This document shows, piece by piece, positions 1 through 8,368 of a stretch of 29,974 nucleotides of DNA (within the stretch, counting starts at the first letter, position 1; every line of letters starts with the position of its first letter). This DNA is from Verrucomicrobia bacterium UBA1183 (lineage in GTDB: Bacteria; Verrucomicrobiota; Verrucomicrobiia; Opitutales; UBA9783): assembly GCA_002309885.1 (NCBI GenBank), contig DBYP01000022.1, positions 55,109 to 85,082 of the forward strand. The letters are read 5' to 3'. The translations under genes and the position numbers were made by a program. The notes under the pieces were generated by a model that was given only the letters and a program-made list of their open reading frames with translations, was not told the origin of the DNA and searched no databases.

Positions 1-11
1 AAAATAAAGAG

Positions 12-60
12 AAGTTTTTGAGGGTCTAAGGGAACTTTTTTCAAAAGTTCCCTTAGAATT
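12..60 (-). repeat. Partial copy of the palindromic intergenic repeat, next to the rnhB stop
   Basis: A CTAAGGGAACTTT / AAAGTTCCCTTAG type inverted repeat (26-56), preceded by TTTTTGAGGGT, ends a few bases before the rnhB stop. The same block, in the same orientation and with the same flank AGAATTTA, occurs before the ugd stop at about 4350-4400. As a hairpin it could also end rnhB transcription. The copy may continue outside the window. Confidence 0.75.
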
Positions 61-62
61 TA

Positions 63-872
63 TCAGCTCATATGGGCATACTCTAATAACGTTTGTTGTT
101 GAGGTTTGCGTTGGGGATTTGAGTGCCCGAGAATTTTTTTCAAAAAAGATTTTCGATGGATTTCGCAGGGACCGAAGGCTTGAAGAGCAGCGATGTGCTT
201 AGCGGTACCATAACCTTTATTTTCTTGGAAATCGTACGATGGATAGTGTTTCGCGAGTTCATACATTTTATGATCACGTACGACTTTAGCTACAATGGAG
301 GCTGCTGCGATACAAAAACTGGTACGGTCGCCCTTAACAAGTCCGTTGTGTAGATAGGGTAAGCGTTTAAATGGGTAACCATCGACCATAATGTAAACGG
401 TATGGAGATCTGTTTTCTGCAATAAAACTTCTTTTGAAGGTAATTTAAATTCTAGCTGTGCTTGCAGATTTTCCAATGCTCTTCGAAAAGCTAAGGTGGT
501 GGCATATAAAATGTTGCCTCGTTCGATTTCTGCGACGCTGGATTCTCCGTAAGCAAATCGTAATAGCCCATCGCTTTGCCAGTTTTGCAATGTTTTGAAT
601 GCATTTTCACGCTGGGTTTCAGAAAGTAGCTTCGAATCCTGAAATTGTAAGACAGCCTCGTTAGTAATATTGGCATTAAAAAAGGCTTCCGATATCCAAA
701 CAGCACCAGCAATTACCGGCCCTGCTAAGGGCCCACGCCCAGCTTCGTCAGCACCTATAATATTTTTGTAACCTCTATCAAAAAATTGCTTGTCATAAGC
801 TAACAAATTTACGGAATCTTTTGATGAAGCCCTCATGGATAGTATTCTATGTAAACATTCTTTGCATTTCAA
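63..872 (-). CDS. rnhB: Ribonuclease HII
   Basis: RNase HII nicks the RNA strand of RNA-DNA hybrids and removes single misincorporated ribonucleotides from DNA in the cytoplasm. The family signature GADEAGRG is at residues 40-47 (D42, E43). The other two acidic metal ligands are D164 (VDGYP) and D182 (KGDRTS), 18 residues apart as in E. coli RNase HII, followed by the conserved IAAASIVAKVVRD. The 269 residues include about 35 extra at the N terminus; Met13 is an alternative start, and neither start has a strong ribosome binding site. The gene diverges from the binding-protein gene at 929 with only 56 bp between them, so promoters must sit back to back. It ends at a repeat hairpin. Confidence 0.95.
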   Translation of the reverse strand: MKCKECLHRILSMRASSKDSVNLLAYDKQFFDRGYKNIIGADEAGRGPLAGPVIAGAVWISEAFFNANITNEAVLQFQDSKLLSETQRENAFKTLQNWQSDGLLRFAYGESSVAEIERGNILYATTLAFRRALENLQAQLEFKLPSKEVLLQKTDLHTVYIMVDGYPFKRLPYLHNGLVKGDRTSFCIAAASIVAKVVRDHKMYELAKHYPSYDFQENKGYGTAKHIAALQAFGPCEIHRKSFLKKILGHSNPQRKPQQQTLLEYAHMS

Positions 873-928
873 GTTTCTAATCCCAAAATTTCCTTGCCAT
901 TGTTTCCATAAAAACGTAAATTTCCTTT

Positions 929-1936
929 GTGCGACACAGAAGAATTATCCTTTTTAGTATTCTTTTTATTTCATTAGTCGTGAGTTATTGGGTATTGAAG
1001 CGAGCTTGTCGTACCCCTGTATTGCGTATAGGCATCAGCGCTTACGCCGGAAGAGAGTACTTTATTTTGGCTTATAAAAAGCATTTCTTTGAAAAGGCGG
1101 GCATACATGTAAAAATCGTTGAATTTGGCTCCTTAGAAGATGCGCAACAAGCCTTCGAGTGGCGTCAAATCGACGGTATGGTATGTTCTCTTGTGGATGC
1201 GATGGTGGTTCGTCAAAAGGCTGGTGTCGTAGATCCAAAGATCGTTTTGATAAGCTCTTTCCACCGCCAAGGATTTGCCTGTCATTTGATGACCAAGACC
1301 GGTATCCGAAAATTGTCCGACATTCGAGGAAAACGCATCGGTGTAGAGATCAATTCTTTCGGAGGCTATGTTTTGGCTAAGGCTTTAGAGTCGGAAGGAT
1401 TATCACTAAAAGATGTCAATATTGTTCCTATGGATCCAACGGCAGCATTTACATTTTTAAAGCACGAACGTGTTGATGGTGTCGTTATCTATCCGCCATT
1501 TTCGAATCAATTGAGGAAGAAAATGGACTTAAACTCCCTTTATTCGACGTCTTCTTGGCCAAAGGAAATGCAATTAAATGTCCTTTTAATGTCGTCAAAA
1601 GCCTTAAAATTCCACCTCCCAAACTTACGTCGCTTTGTAAAACTTTGGGATGATTTATTGGATCTTTACGAGAACAATTCAGAATATTGCAATCACCTAT
1701 TAGCCTTGCATTATTCGGTTTCGGATGAAAAAGCGAAGAATTTATTTAGTGCTGTATATCCGCTAGCCATCGGTGAACAGATTCCACTGTTTTGTTCCAA
1801 CCGATATGTATTGGATGTTATGGGAGATATAACGGACAAGGTATTGCGCAATAGTAATCTTCAAAAGACCGATACGAGCGAAAAATTTGATGCTATATTT
1901 GATAGTTCGCTCTTGCGTCAAGCCGCAGAACAATGA
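929..1936 (+). CDS. Membrane-anchored NMT1/SsuA-like substrate-binding protein
   Basis: A periplasmic binding protein of the NMT1/THI5/SsuA fold (ABC transporter type, class II). Residues 5-23 form one hydrophobic membrane anchor or uncleaved signal. The ligand-binding domain follows, with family features such as an early GIS.YAGREYFILAYK stretch, the segment LSDIRGKRIGVEINSFGGYV and VDGVVIYPPFS. The start is GTG. There are no permease or ATPase genes nearby; instead the stop overlaps the start of a hybrid histidine kinase (ATGA, 1933-1936). I infer that the protein presents a small ligand to that kinase and is not a transporter part. The ligand cannot be read from the sequence. Confidence 0.8.
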   Translation: MRHRRIILFSILFISLVVSYWVLKRACRTPVLRIGISAYAGREYFILAYKKHFFEKAGIHVKIVEFGSLEDAQQAFEWRQIDGMVCSLVDAMVVRQKAGVVDPKIVLISSFHRQGFACHLMTKTGIRKLSDIRGKRIGVEINSFGGYVLAKALESEGLSLKDVNIVPMDPTAAFTFLKHERVDGVVIYPPFSNQLRKKMDLNSLYSTSSWPKEMQLNVLLMSSKALKFHLPNLRRFVKLWDDLLDLYENNSEYCNHLLALHYSVSDEKAKNLFSAVYPLAIGEQIPLFCSNRYVLDVMGDITDKVLRNSNLQKTDTSEKFDAIFDSSLLRQAAEQ

Positions 1937-4251
1937 GATATATACTACAGCGTTTAAGATCATTGCCGTTGAGCGTAAAAGTGTTGCTCCCATTGATTAG
2001 CTTCATCATTTTATGTACGTTTGGTATTATTCTTTTCTCAAAAGTAACCTACCAAGAACGTCTCACCGAGTATGCGCTTGAGCGGAGTCGTCAATTGGCG
2101 CATTCCATTGGTGTAGGTGCGCAAATTATACACTACCCCTATGAATTACAGCGATTGGTTTATGCGATAGGAAGCGAGTCCCACATTCGAACGCTGGCGA
2201 TATTATACGGTTCACCCCTAACGATTTTGGCTTCTACGCGAAGCACTTTATTGGGGAAAAAATGGGAAAGCTATCCTTTGCCCAGGGGTATAAGACTTCC
2301 AGACTTCCCTAAAGAACAGGAAGCTTACGACAACATCCCAGAACGTTATGTTTTTAACTATGTTCTTGGGTTTTACTTGTTACGCTATGAAAATGGTACA
2401 AACTACGTCCCTGCTTATATTGTGGTACAAAGTGATACCTACTTTTGGTCCAAAGAATTTTTAAAACAGACGATAAGCACTTTGTTTTTGGCCTGCGTTA
2501 TATTATTGGTCATTATCTTCATTTGTTGGGGACAAATCCACCATTGGGTCATAAGGCCACTTACTGCTATAAAACGTCAAATGAACAAGCGACGTTTGGG
2601 TAACATTTTCGCGATGTCGCCCGTATTTTACAACGATGAAATCGGCGACTTGTCGGAAACTTTGAATCGTATGATTCGTTCCCAAGAAAAAACGGAAAAT
2701 TTGTTCCAGAATTTGGTCAACATCGCGCCCGTTCTTTTGTGGACTTCCAATGGCGATAACACAAGATTTTACTTTAATGAGCAGTGGTGCGCATTTACAG
2801 GACAAAAAAACTTAAATTACGAAGATTGGTCGTGGTTAAAGTTTTTATCTCCAGAGATAGCTCGATGTTACAAAGACGCCTTTTTATCGGCTCAAAGGTT
2901 GCGGCAATCGGCTTCCTTTGAGTGTCAAATCAATGACCACAATGGGCAGTTGCATTGGATGTTATGCCAAAGTGTTCCGCGATTTTTGAAAGATGGACAT
3001 TTTGAAGGTTACATTTCTTGTTTGGTAGACATAACCGAACGTAAGGAGAACGAAGAAAAGCTGTCCAATTATGCCAAAGAGCTCGCAAAGGCCCGTGATG
3101 AAGCTGTGGAATTGGCTCAGATGAAATCTACATTTTTGGCGACCATGAGCCATGAAATCCGAACGCCTATCAACGGAATTTTGGGGTTTTCATACTTACT
3201 CCAAGATACTAAACTCACCAAAGAGCAACGAGATTATGCAAAAACTATTTCTTCAAGTACGCAAATTCTGTTGGAATTGATCAATCAAATTTTGGATTTA
3301 TCCAAAATTGAAGCAAAGAAATTGACCCTAGAACCTACGAACTTCAATTTAGATAGATTTTTGAAGAGCATATGTGACATTTTCCAACCTACCTTGACCA
3401 AAAAACGGCTCAAATTGGATGTGTGGATACATCCACATATGCAGCATTGGTTGTACGGTGATGAGAAACGATTGCGCCAAATTTTGCTGAATCTTCTGAG
3501 CAATGCGATCAAATTCACACAAAGCGGAACCGTTTATTTGCGCGTTACAGGATGTCCCAAAGGCGATGATTACCAGCTGTTTGTTTCCGTTAAAGATCAA
3601 GGTGTGGGTATTTCTCCTAAGGATAAAAAGCGTATCTTTGATGCTTTCGAACAGGTTCCCTACCAAAATAAAGGTGGAACCGGTTTGGGACTACCGATTG
3701 CACAATCCCTGGTTCAACTCATGGGAGGCACACTCAATGTCCACAGTAAAGTGAATGTCGGTTCTGTCTTTTATTTTACGATACGCCTTAAGACCGGACA
3801 AGAGGTCCTCGAAACTGAGCCGCAAGCGATAGAAATGGAACTCAATTTATGTGATACGAAGCCAGAAAAAGCGACAGTTCCCCCTATACTGTTGGTTGAA
3901 GATAACTTTGAGAATCAACGATTGGCTCAGAAAATTTTGGAAAAGAATGATTTTGTTGTCAAAGTTGTTGCCAATGGTATCCAATGTTTGGATTGGCTTT
4001 CTCACAATGAAGCTGCGTTGGTGGTTATGGACATCAACATGCCACAAATGGACGGTTTTGAAACAACCCACCGAATTCGTTCCGGAGAATGCGGCCTAGA
4101 GAAAGCTGCCGTTCCGATTATCGGCCTAACTGCCAGCGCCTTACAAGAAACGCAACAGCGCGCTTTGTCGGTTGGTATGAACGCGGTCCTCACAAAGCCC
4201 TTCCAACCAGAAACACTGCTGCAGATGATAAATCAACATAAACCAGCGTAA
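1933..4251 (+). CDS. Hybrid sensor histidine kinase (HAMP-PAS-HisKA-HATPase-REC)
   Basis: A 772-residue inner-membrane sensor kinase. Order: TM1 about 15-37; periplasmic domain about 38-178; TM2 about 181-200; HAMP linker about 201-255; PAS about 256-370 (FNEQWCAFTG is typical); dimerisation/phosphoacceptor domain with SHEIRTPINGILGFS (H407); ATPase domain with N box LLSNAIKFT (N524), G1 box DQGVGIS (D555) and G2 box GGTGLGLPIA (581-590); receiver domain from about 651 with E656/D657, phosphoacceptor D700 (VVMDINMPQMDGFE), T733 and K755. All catalytic residues are present. There is no Hpt domain or separate response regulator next to it, so the onward phosphorelay partner must lie elsewhere. 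It is translationally coupled to the binding protein upstream, its likely input module. Confidence 0.93.
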   Translation: MRYILQRLRSLPLSVKVLLPLISFIILCTFGIILFSKVTYQERLTEYALERSRQLAHSIGVGAQIIHYPYELQRLVYAIGSESHIRTLAILYGSPLTILASTRSTLLGKKWESYPLPRGIRLPDFPKEQEAYDNIPERYVFNYVLGFYLLRYENGTNYVPAYIVVQSDTYFWSKEFLKQTISTLFLACVILLVIIFICWGQIHHWVIRPLTAIKRQMNKRRLGNIFAMSPVFYNDEIGDLSETLNRMIRSQEKTENLFQNLVNIAPVLLWTSNGDNTRFYFNEQWCAFTGQKNLNYEDWSWLKFLSPEIARCYKDAFLSAQRLRQSASFECQINDHNGQLHWMLCQSVPRFLKDGHFEGYISCLVDITERKENEEKLSNYAKELAKARDEAVELAQMKSTFLATMSHEIRTPINGILGFSYLLQDTKLTKEQRDYAKTISSSTQILLELINQILDLSKIEAKKLTLEPTNFNLDRFLKSICDIFQPTLTKKRLKLDVWIHPHMQHWLYGDEKRLRQILLNLLSNAIKFTQSGTVYLRVTGCPKGDDYQLFVSVKDQGVGISPKDKKRIFDAFEQVPYQNKGGTGLGLPIAQSLVQLMGGTLNVHSKVNVGSVFYFTIRLKTGQEVLETEPQAIEMELNLCDTKPEKATVPPILLVEDNFENQRLAQKILEKNDFVVKVVANGIQCLDWLSHNEAALVVMDINMPQMDGFETTHRIRSGECGLEKAAVPIIGLTASALQETQQRALSVGMNAVLTKPFQPETLLQMINQHKPA

Positions 4252-4269
4252 AAGGAATACGACAAGTTT

Positions 4270-4400
4270 TGAGAGATTTTTTGTAAAAAATCCATCAAAC
4301 TCCCTTAAACCTTTTCTTATTTTGCAGCATCACTGCAAAATTAATAAACGTTTTTGAGGGTTTAAGGGAAACTTTTTTCAAAAAGTTCCCTTAGAATTTA
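4270..4400 (-). repeat. Mosaic palindromic intergenic repeat, reverse-oriented copy
   Basis: Contains the parts of the window-wide repeat in reverse order: GAGAGATTTTTTG with TAAAAAATCC, then TTTTGCAGCATCACTGCAAAA, then TTTTTGAGGG, then the hairpin around AAGGGAAACTTTTTT and AAAAAGTTCCCTT. It lacks the GCAGGGC palindrome. It fills the gap between two convergent genes (kinase and ugd) and may act as their shared terminator. Confidence 0.75.
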
Positions 4401-4404
4401 TACC

Positions 4405-5775
4405 TTATCCTGCTATGGGTTTACCTACACCGTAAGCTTCGAAGCCCAATGTTCTGAGCTGTTGCAAATTGACGATATTTCGACCATCAAAGACGAACGC
4501 TGGCTTTTGCATGCCTTCGTATAGGCGCTTGTAATCCAGATTTTTAAACATTTCCCATTCGGTCAAAATGACAATCGCGTGTGCACCTTGTGCGGCAACG
4601 TAAGGATCGGTTTGGATTTCATAATTGGAAAATCCATCCAAGTCTCGTTTTATCGTTTCTGGTGTAACTTTAGGATCACAAATGGAAAGCTGGGCTTGTT
4701 CCTTCATCAAATCTTGGCAGATAGTTATCGCCGGTGTTTCACGTGTATCATTGGTGTTCTTCTTGAAAGCAAAACCAAAAACGGCGATCTTCTTACCGGC
4801 AAGCGAATGGAACAGCTTTTCGACAACGAGATATGAAAAACGGTGTTTTTGATATTCATTCATCGTAACGACTTGATTCCAATAATGTGCCACTTCGGGA
4901 AGCTCGAAATATTCGCATAGATAAACCAAATTAAGGAGATCTTTCTTAAAACAAGACCCTCCAAATCCGATGGAACTTTTTAAGAATTTGGAGCCTATCC
5001 GAGAATCTGCACCGATCGATATTGCAATTTCATCCACATCTGCGCCGGTTTTTTCACAAAGTGCCGACAGCGCATTGATGGAAGAGATTCTTTGTGCCAG
5101 AAATGCGTTAGCCGCCAGCTTCGATAATTCGCTCGACCACAAGCACTGCGTAATTATCTTATTCTTGGGGACCCAATGCTCATAAATTTCGGATAAGGTT
5201 TTGATGGCTTCTTTCCCCGATTCTGTTTGGGAACCACCGATTAGAATACGATCCGGATGTTTCAAATCTTGGATGGCGGTACCTTCAGCCATAAATTCCG
5301 GATTAGAAAGGATTTCAAACTTGCAACCGTGCGTATTGGAAGCCAAAATTTTGCGGATTTTTTCTGCCGTGCGAACCGGAATTGTTGATTTTTCAACGAT
5401 AATTTTATCTGTTTTGGCAACTTGGGCAATACGACGAACCGCACTCTCGATAAACTTTAAATCGGAAGCCTTACCCGCACCTTCACCATAAGTTTTTGTT
5501 GGCGTATTTACCGATAAAAAGATGATATCAGATTCTTTAATGGCTTTATCAATGTCGGTCGAAAAAAACAGATTACGTCCGCGAATCGCCTGAACAATTT
5601 CATCCAAGCCAGGTTCGTACACCGGCAAATTTTTCGAATTCCAAGCATCAATGCGTTGCTGATTGACATCGGTAACAGTAACTTGAATTTCTGGGCATTG
5701 CTCAGCGATGATAACCATCGTTGGGCCACCCACATAACCGGCTCCTATACTGCAAATTTTCATATCGAAACCCAT
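4405..5775 (-). CDS. ugd: UDP-glucose 6-dehydrogenase, long eukaryote-like type
   Basis: Oxidises UDP-glucose to UDP-glucuronate with two NAD+, feeding surface polysaccharide synthesis. NAD-binding glycine motif SIGAGYVGGPT (9-19), SVNTPTKTYGEGAGKASDLK (88-107), LSNPEFMAEGTA (E164), SELSKLAANAFLAQRISS (K219, N223) and GFGGSCFKKD with catalytic C275 and D279 are all present. At 456 residues, and with these exact motif strings, it resembles animal UGDH more than the roughly 390-residue E. coli Ugd. Start: either residue 1 or Met5 (position 5763), where homologues begin; no clear ribosome binding site decides. It stands alone here; the likely user of its product, an epimerase, is at 26016. Confidence 0.95.
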   Translation of the reverse strand: MGFDMKICSIGAGYVGGPTMVIIAEQCPEIQVTVTDVNQQRIDAWNSKNLPVYEPGLDEIVQAIRGRNLFFSTDIDKAIKESDIIFLSVNTPTKTYGEGAGKASDLKFIESAVRRIAQVAKTDKIIVEKSTIPVRTAEKIRKILASNTHGCKFEILSNPEFMAEGTAIQDLKHPDRILIGGSQTESGKEAIKTLSEIYEHWVPKNKIITQCLWSSELSKLAANAFLAQRISSINALSALCEKTGADVDEIAISIGADSRIGSKFLKSSIGFGGSCFKKDLLNLVYLCEYFELPEVAHYWNQVVTMNEYQKHRFSYLVVEKLFHSLAGKKIAVFGFAFKKNTNDTRETPAITICQDLMKEQAQLSICDPKVTPETIKRDLDGFSNYEIQTDPYVAAQGAHAIVILTEWEMFKNLDYKRLYEGMQKPAFVFDGRNIVNLQQLRTLGFEAYGVGKPIAG

Positions 5776-5907
5776 TCAATCAAAATGCAAGCATTTATCA
5801 ATGAAAAATGATATCAAAATTCAAGTTGAATGTAGAACGAATGGGAAATGCTTGATCTGTAACCTAATTATGGGCATTACATATGCTTTATGAGGTAAAA
5901 AGTCTTT

Positions 5908-6040
5908 CTTAAGGGAACTTTTTGAAAAAAGTTCCCTTAAACCCTCAAAAACTTTCATGATTTTGCACCAATACTGCAAAATGACTGAGGTGCAGGGTTT
6001 CTGCCCCGCTTTTAAGGGGGGTGAGGGATTACTCAAAAAC
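5908..6040 (+). repeat. Mosaic palindromic intergenic repeat
   Basis: In the 413-bp gap between ugd and the LysM gene. Shows AAGGGAACTTTTTG / AAAAAAGTTCCCTT, ACCCTCAAAAACTTTC, TTTTGCACCAATACTGCAAAA, GGTGCAGGGTTTCTGCCCCGC and GAGGGATTACTC, the same order as in the copies at 9836, 16446, 19515 and 27134. The outer ends are degraded. The rest of the gap (5776-5907, 6041-6138) shows nothing I can name. Confidence 0.75.
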
Positions 6041-6138
6041 TGTACTATGCATTGGACAGATTTCATTTTGAAATGTGGTTTATACTACAGAAAGTCGTAA
6101 GTGTTTTATGCATAAATATCTTTTTTTCAAAAAAATGT

Positions 6139-6169
6139 TTTACAGTAGAAATTTGTTCGTTAGTATAAT
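6139..6169 (+). promoter_or_regulatory. Possible sigma-70-type promoter for the LysM-ftsW-murG operon
   Basis: TTTACA (6139-6144) and TATAAT (6164-6169) are separated by 19 bp, slightly longer than ideal. The -10 lies 19 bp before the ATG at 6189, so the leader would be very short. Read from sequence only. Confidence 0.35.
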
Positions 6170-6188
6170 GGTAACCTTAATATAGAGT

Positions 6189-7262
6189 ATGCGTCTTGAT
6201 ATCACTTCATCACTAAAAACTTTAGCTAAAGGAGCTTTATTAACAAGCTCTTGCTTATTGTTTCACGGTTGTGCAACCTGGTCTCCATTTGAAAAGAAGC
6301 AAACCACAGAAGTAACGCCTGAGAGTACGCTTGTAGAATCTCAAGTTGCCAAGGATCCGAATGCCGTAGAACAAGCGCCTGCTGTTTCTGAAGAGAAATT
6401 GCACGAAGAACAAACAACTAAGATCGAAAAACAGCATTTGCGTGCCCTACCCCGTCGTCCTGTTGTAGAAGAAGAACCGGTTGTCGTTGAGCTTTCAGAC
6501 GAAGACGCAGGTACACAATCTTCTGATGAAATCGTTATGTATACGGTTCAAAAAGGCGATGTACTTTCGCGGATTGCTCGCAAGTTCCATACAACGGTCG
6601 ATGCGATTATTGCCGAAAATCATCTCAAAAACAAAAACCGTGTATTTGCAGGTCAAATTCTCGCCATTCCCTCCAATGGCGCAACCGTGCAGCCTGTGTC
6701 GGAACAAGAGCTGGAGAATGGCTGCTATGTCGTTCAAAAAGGTGACACGCTATCTGGCATTGCGAAGCGCTTTAACGTTTCCATGGACGATCTACGCAAA
6801 AGTAATCGGCTCCATAACGATGTCATCTATGTTGGACAGAAATTGCGTTTAGCAACCACAACCACCGAGGCGGTTCCTTCGAGCAATGAATTGCCCAAAA
6901 TCGATACCGAAAAGTACGTGGTTCAATCCGGTGACGCTTTGTGGAACATTGCTCGCCGTTGCGGTATGTCTGTTAAGGAGTTGATGCAAATTAACCACAT
7001 CACTAATCCCAAAAGCTTACGCGTTGGTCAAGTGCTTTACGTAAAAGCTCAGCCGGAAGTTGCTGAAACCTCTGTGGAAAATCCTGTAGAAAAGAATAGT
7101 GAATCTGCGACATCCTCTACTGTTCTGGATAATTTGACCCAAGAAGATCTACCTGTAGAGGAGAAATCTTCCGGTTCTGACCAGGATCTCGAAGATAATT
7201 TCGAAGATCTGTTTGAGGATGGAAGCGATATTCCGGTCATTCCTTTGGATGAGGCAAAATAA
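6189..7262 (+). CDS. Exported protein with three LysM domains (probable lipoprotein)
   Basis: 357 residues. A basic start and hydrophobic stretch end in LLFHGC (C28), an imperfect lipobox, so a lipoprotein is likely but not certain. After an acidic, Pro/Glu-rich linker come three LysM peptidoglycan-binding repeats at about 117-161, 179-222 and 242-286, each beginning with a YTVQKGD / YVVQKGD / YVVQSGD string. A second acidic tail follows. There is no peptidase domain, so it is a wall-binding protein, not a full NlpD. Its TAA shares a base with the ATG of ftsW (TAATG, 7260-7264), so the two are translationally coupled. This suggests a role in septal or side-wall peptidoglycan, which is inference. 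Confidence 0.85.
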   Translation: MRLDITSSLKTLAKGALLTSSCLLFHGCATWSPFEKKQTTEVTPESTLVESQVAKDPNAVEQAPAVSEEKLHEEQTTKIEKQHLRALPRRPVVEEEPVVVELSDEDAGTQSSDEIVMYTVQKGDVLSRIARKFHTTVDAIIAENHLKNKNRVFAGQILAIPSNGATVQPVSEQELENGCYVVQKGDTLSGIAKRFNVSMDDLRKSNRLHNDVIYVGQKLRLATTTTEAVPSSNELPKIDTEKYVVQSGDALWNIARRCGMSVKELMQINHITNPKSLRVGQVLYVKAQPEVAETSVENPVEKNSESATSSTVLDNLTQEDLPVEEKSSGSDQDLEDNFEDLFEDGSDIPVIPLDEAK

Positions 7263-8368
7263 TGTCTTGTCAGCTTAGGTTGGCAAGAGCCGTGTTGTTG
7301 ATTGCAGGTACGATACTGACCGCTTATGGGTTGATCGTTTTGCACAGCACCACGTTACCCTTGCCTTCTGGGGCAGCGCTTTTCAACAAGCAAATCGTTT
7401 GGCTTTTTATTGCACTATTTGCAGGCATTTTCTTTTCTTTTATAGATCTGAACAAGTTGAAATCGTATGCAAAGCCGATCGGAATCTTAACGGCAGTTTT
7501 GCTTCTATCTGTGCTGATTCCAGGGGTAAGTCGTTGCGTTAAGGGTGCGCATCGATGGATTGAATTAGGGGGACTACGGCTACAACCTTCTGAACCCGCA
7601 AAAGTAGGTTTTGTTTTATTTTTTGCGTATTTTTTAAGCTACCATGTCCATCAGCTCAAAAGCTTTTCTCGTGGCTTTATACAACCTATTTCTGTGGTAG
7701 GGGCTTACTGCTTTTTACTTATCTTGGAGCCCGACTTCGGAACTACCGCGCTTTTCGGTTGCGTGGGCGCGCTGATGTTGTTTGCTAAAGGCGTTCGTTT
7801 GCGGTTTATCCTTCCTGCATGTTGCCTCGCACTCATGGTTTTTGGTCTCGCCATCTATTTTAATCCGGTTCGGCTCAATCGTATCTTAGCCTTTCTGGAT
7901 TTGGATAACAATCGGCTAACCGGCGCTTACCAACTGTGGCAGAGCTTAATTGCGTTTTCTTCAGGCGGTTGGTGGGGTTGCGGATTAGGACAAGGGCGAC
8001 AACAATTTTTCTTTTTGCCAGAAGCCCATACCGATTTCATCGGTGCGATATTAGCCGAAGAGTTGGGCATTGCTCATATGCTGATAGTCTTGCTTTGTTT
8101 TATTCTAATCACTTATTTTGGTTTAAAAATCACCCGGGCCCAGTATCAACCCTACCTATTTTTTATCGGTCTAGGTACGGTTTGTTTCATTGCCATCCAA
8201 GTCATTTTGAACCTGGGCATTATAACCGGCGTCCTGCCCACAAAAGGTTTGGCATTGCCATTTCTAAGCTATGGTGGCTCCAACCTTGTAACGAATTTTT
8301 GCTTCATAGGTCTGCTTATAAATCTTACGCGACCGATTTATTCACCGCTAAATGATATTCAAAAATGA
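7262..8368 (+). CDS. ftsW: SEDS-family peptidoglycan polymerase FtsW
   Basis: A multi-pass inner-membrane protein that polymerises lipid II into septal glycan strands with a class B PBP. SEDS signatures: GAHRWIELGGLRLQPSEPAK, LEPDFGTTALFG, the stretch from GAYQLWQSLIAF to GWWGCGLGQG, LPEAHTDFIGAILAEELG and the C-terminal GLALPFLSYGGSNLV. FtsW is preferred over RodA because murG follows directly with an ATGA overlap (8365-8368), as in division/cell-wall clusters. 368 residues is normal. The usual neighbours (mraY, murD, murC, ftsQAZ) are absent here, so the classical cluster has been broken up. Confidence 0.92.
   Translation: MSCQLRLARAVLLIAGTILTAYGLIVLHSTTLPLPSGAALFNKQIVWLFIALFAGIFFSFIDLNKLKSYAKPIGILTAVLLLSVLIPGVSRCVKGAHRWIELGGLRLQPSEPAKVGFVLFFAYFLSYHVHQLKSFSRGFIQPISVVGAYCFLLILEPDFGTTALFGCVGALMLFAKGVRLRFILPACCLALMVFGLAIYFNPVRLNRILAFLDLDNNRLTGAYQLWQSLIAFSSGGWWGCGLGQGRQQFFFLPEAHTDFIGAILAEELGIAHMLIVLLCFILITYFGLKITRAQYQPYLFFIGLGTVCFIAIQVILNLGIITGVLPTKGLALPFLSYGGSNLVTNFCFIGLLINLTRPIYSPLNDIQK

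Noticed and set aside
6161..6176. tRNA-like string TAGTATAATGGTAAC before the LysM gene
   Set aside because: Only resembles a D-loop; there are no matching acceptor, anticodon or T stems around it. It is better read as part of a promoter.
6481..6852. Plus-strand frame of 123 codons within the LysM gene
   Set aside because: A shifted frame inside a gene with three clear LysM domains; no independent support.
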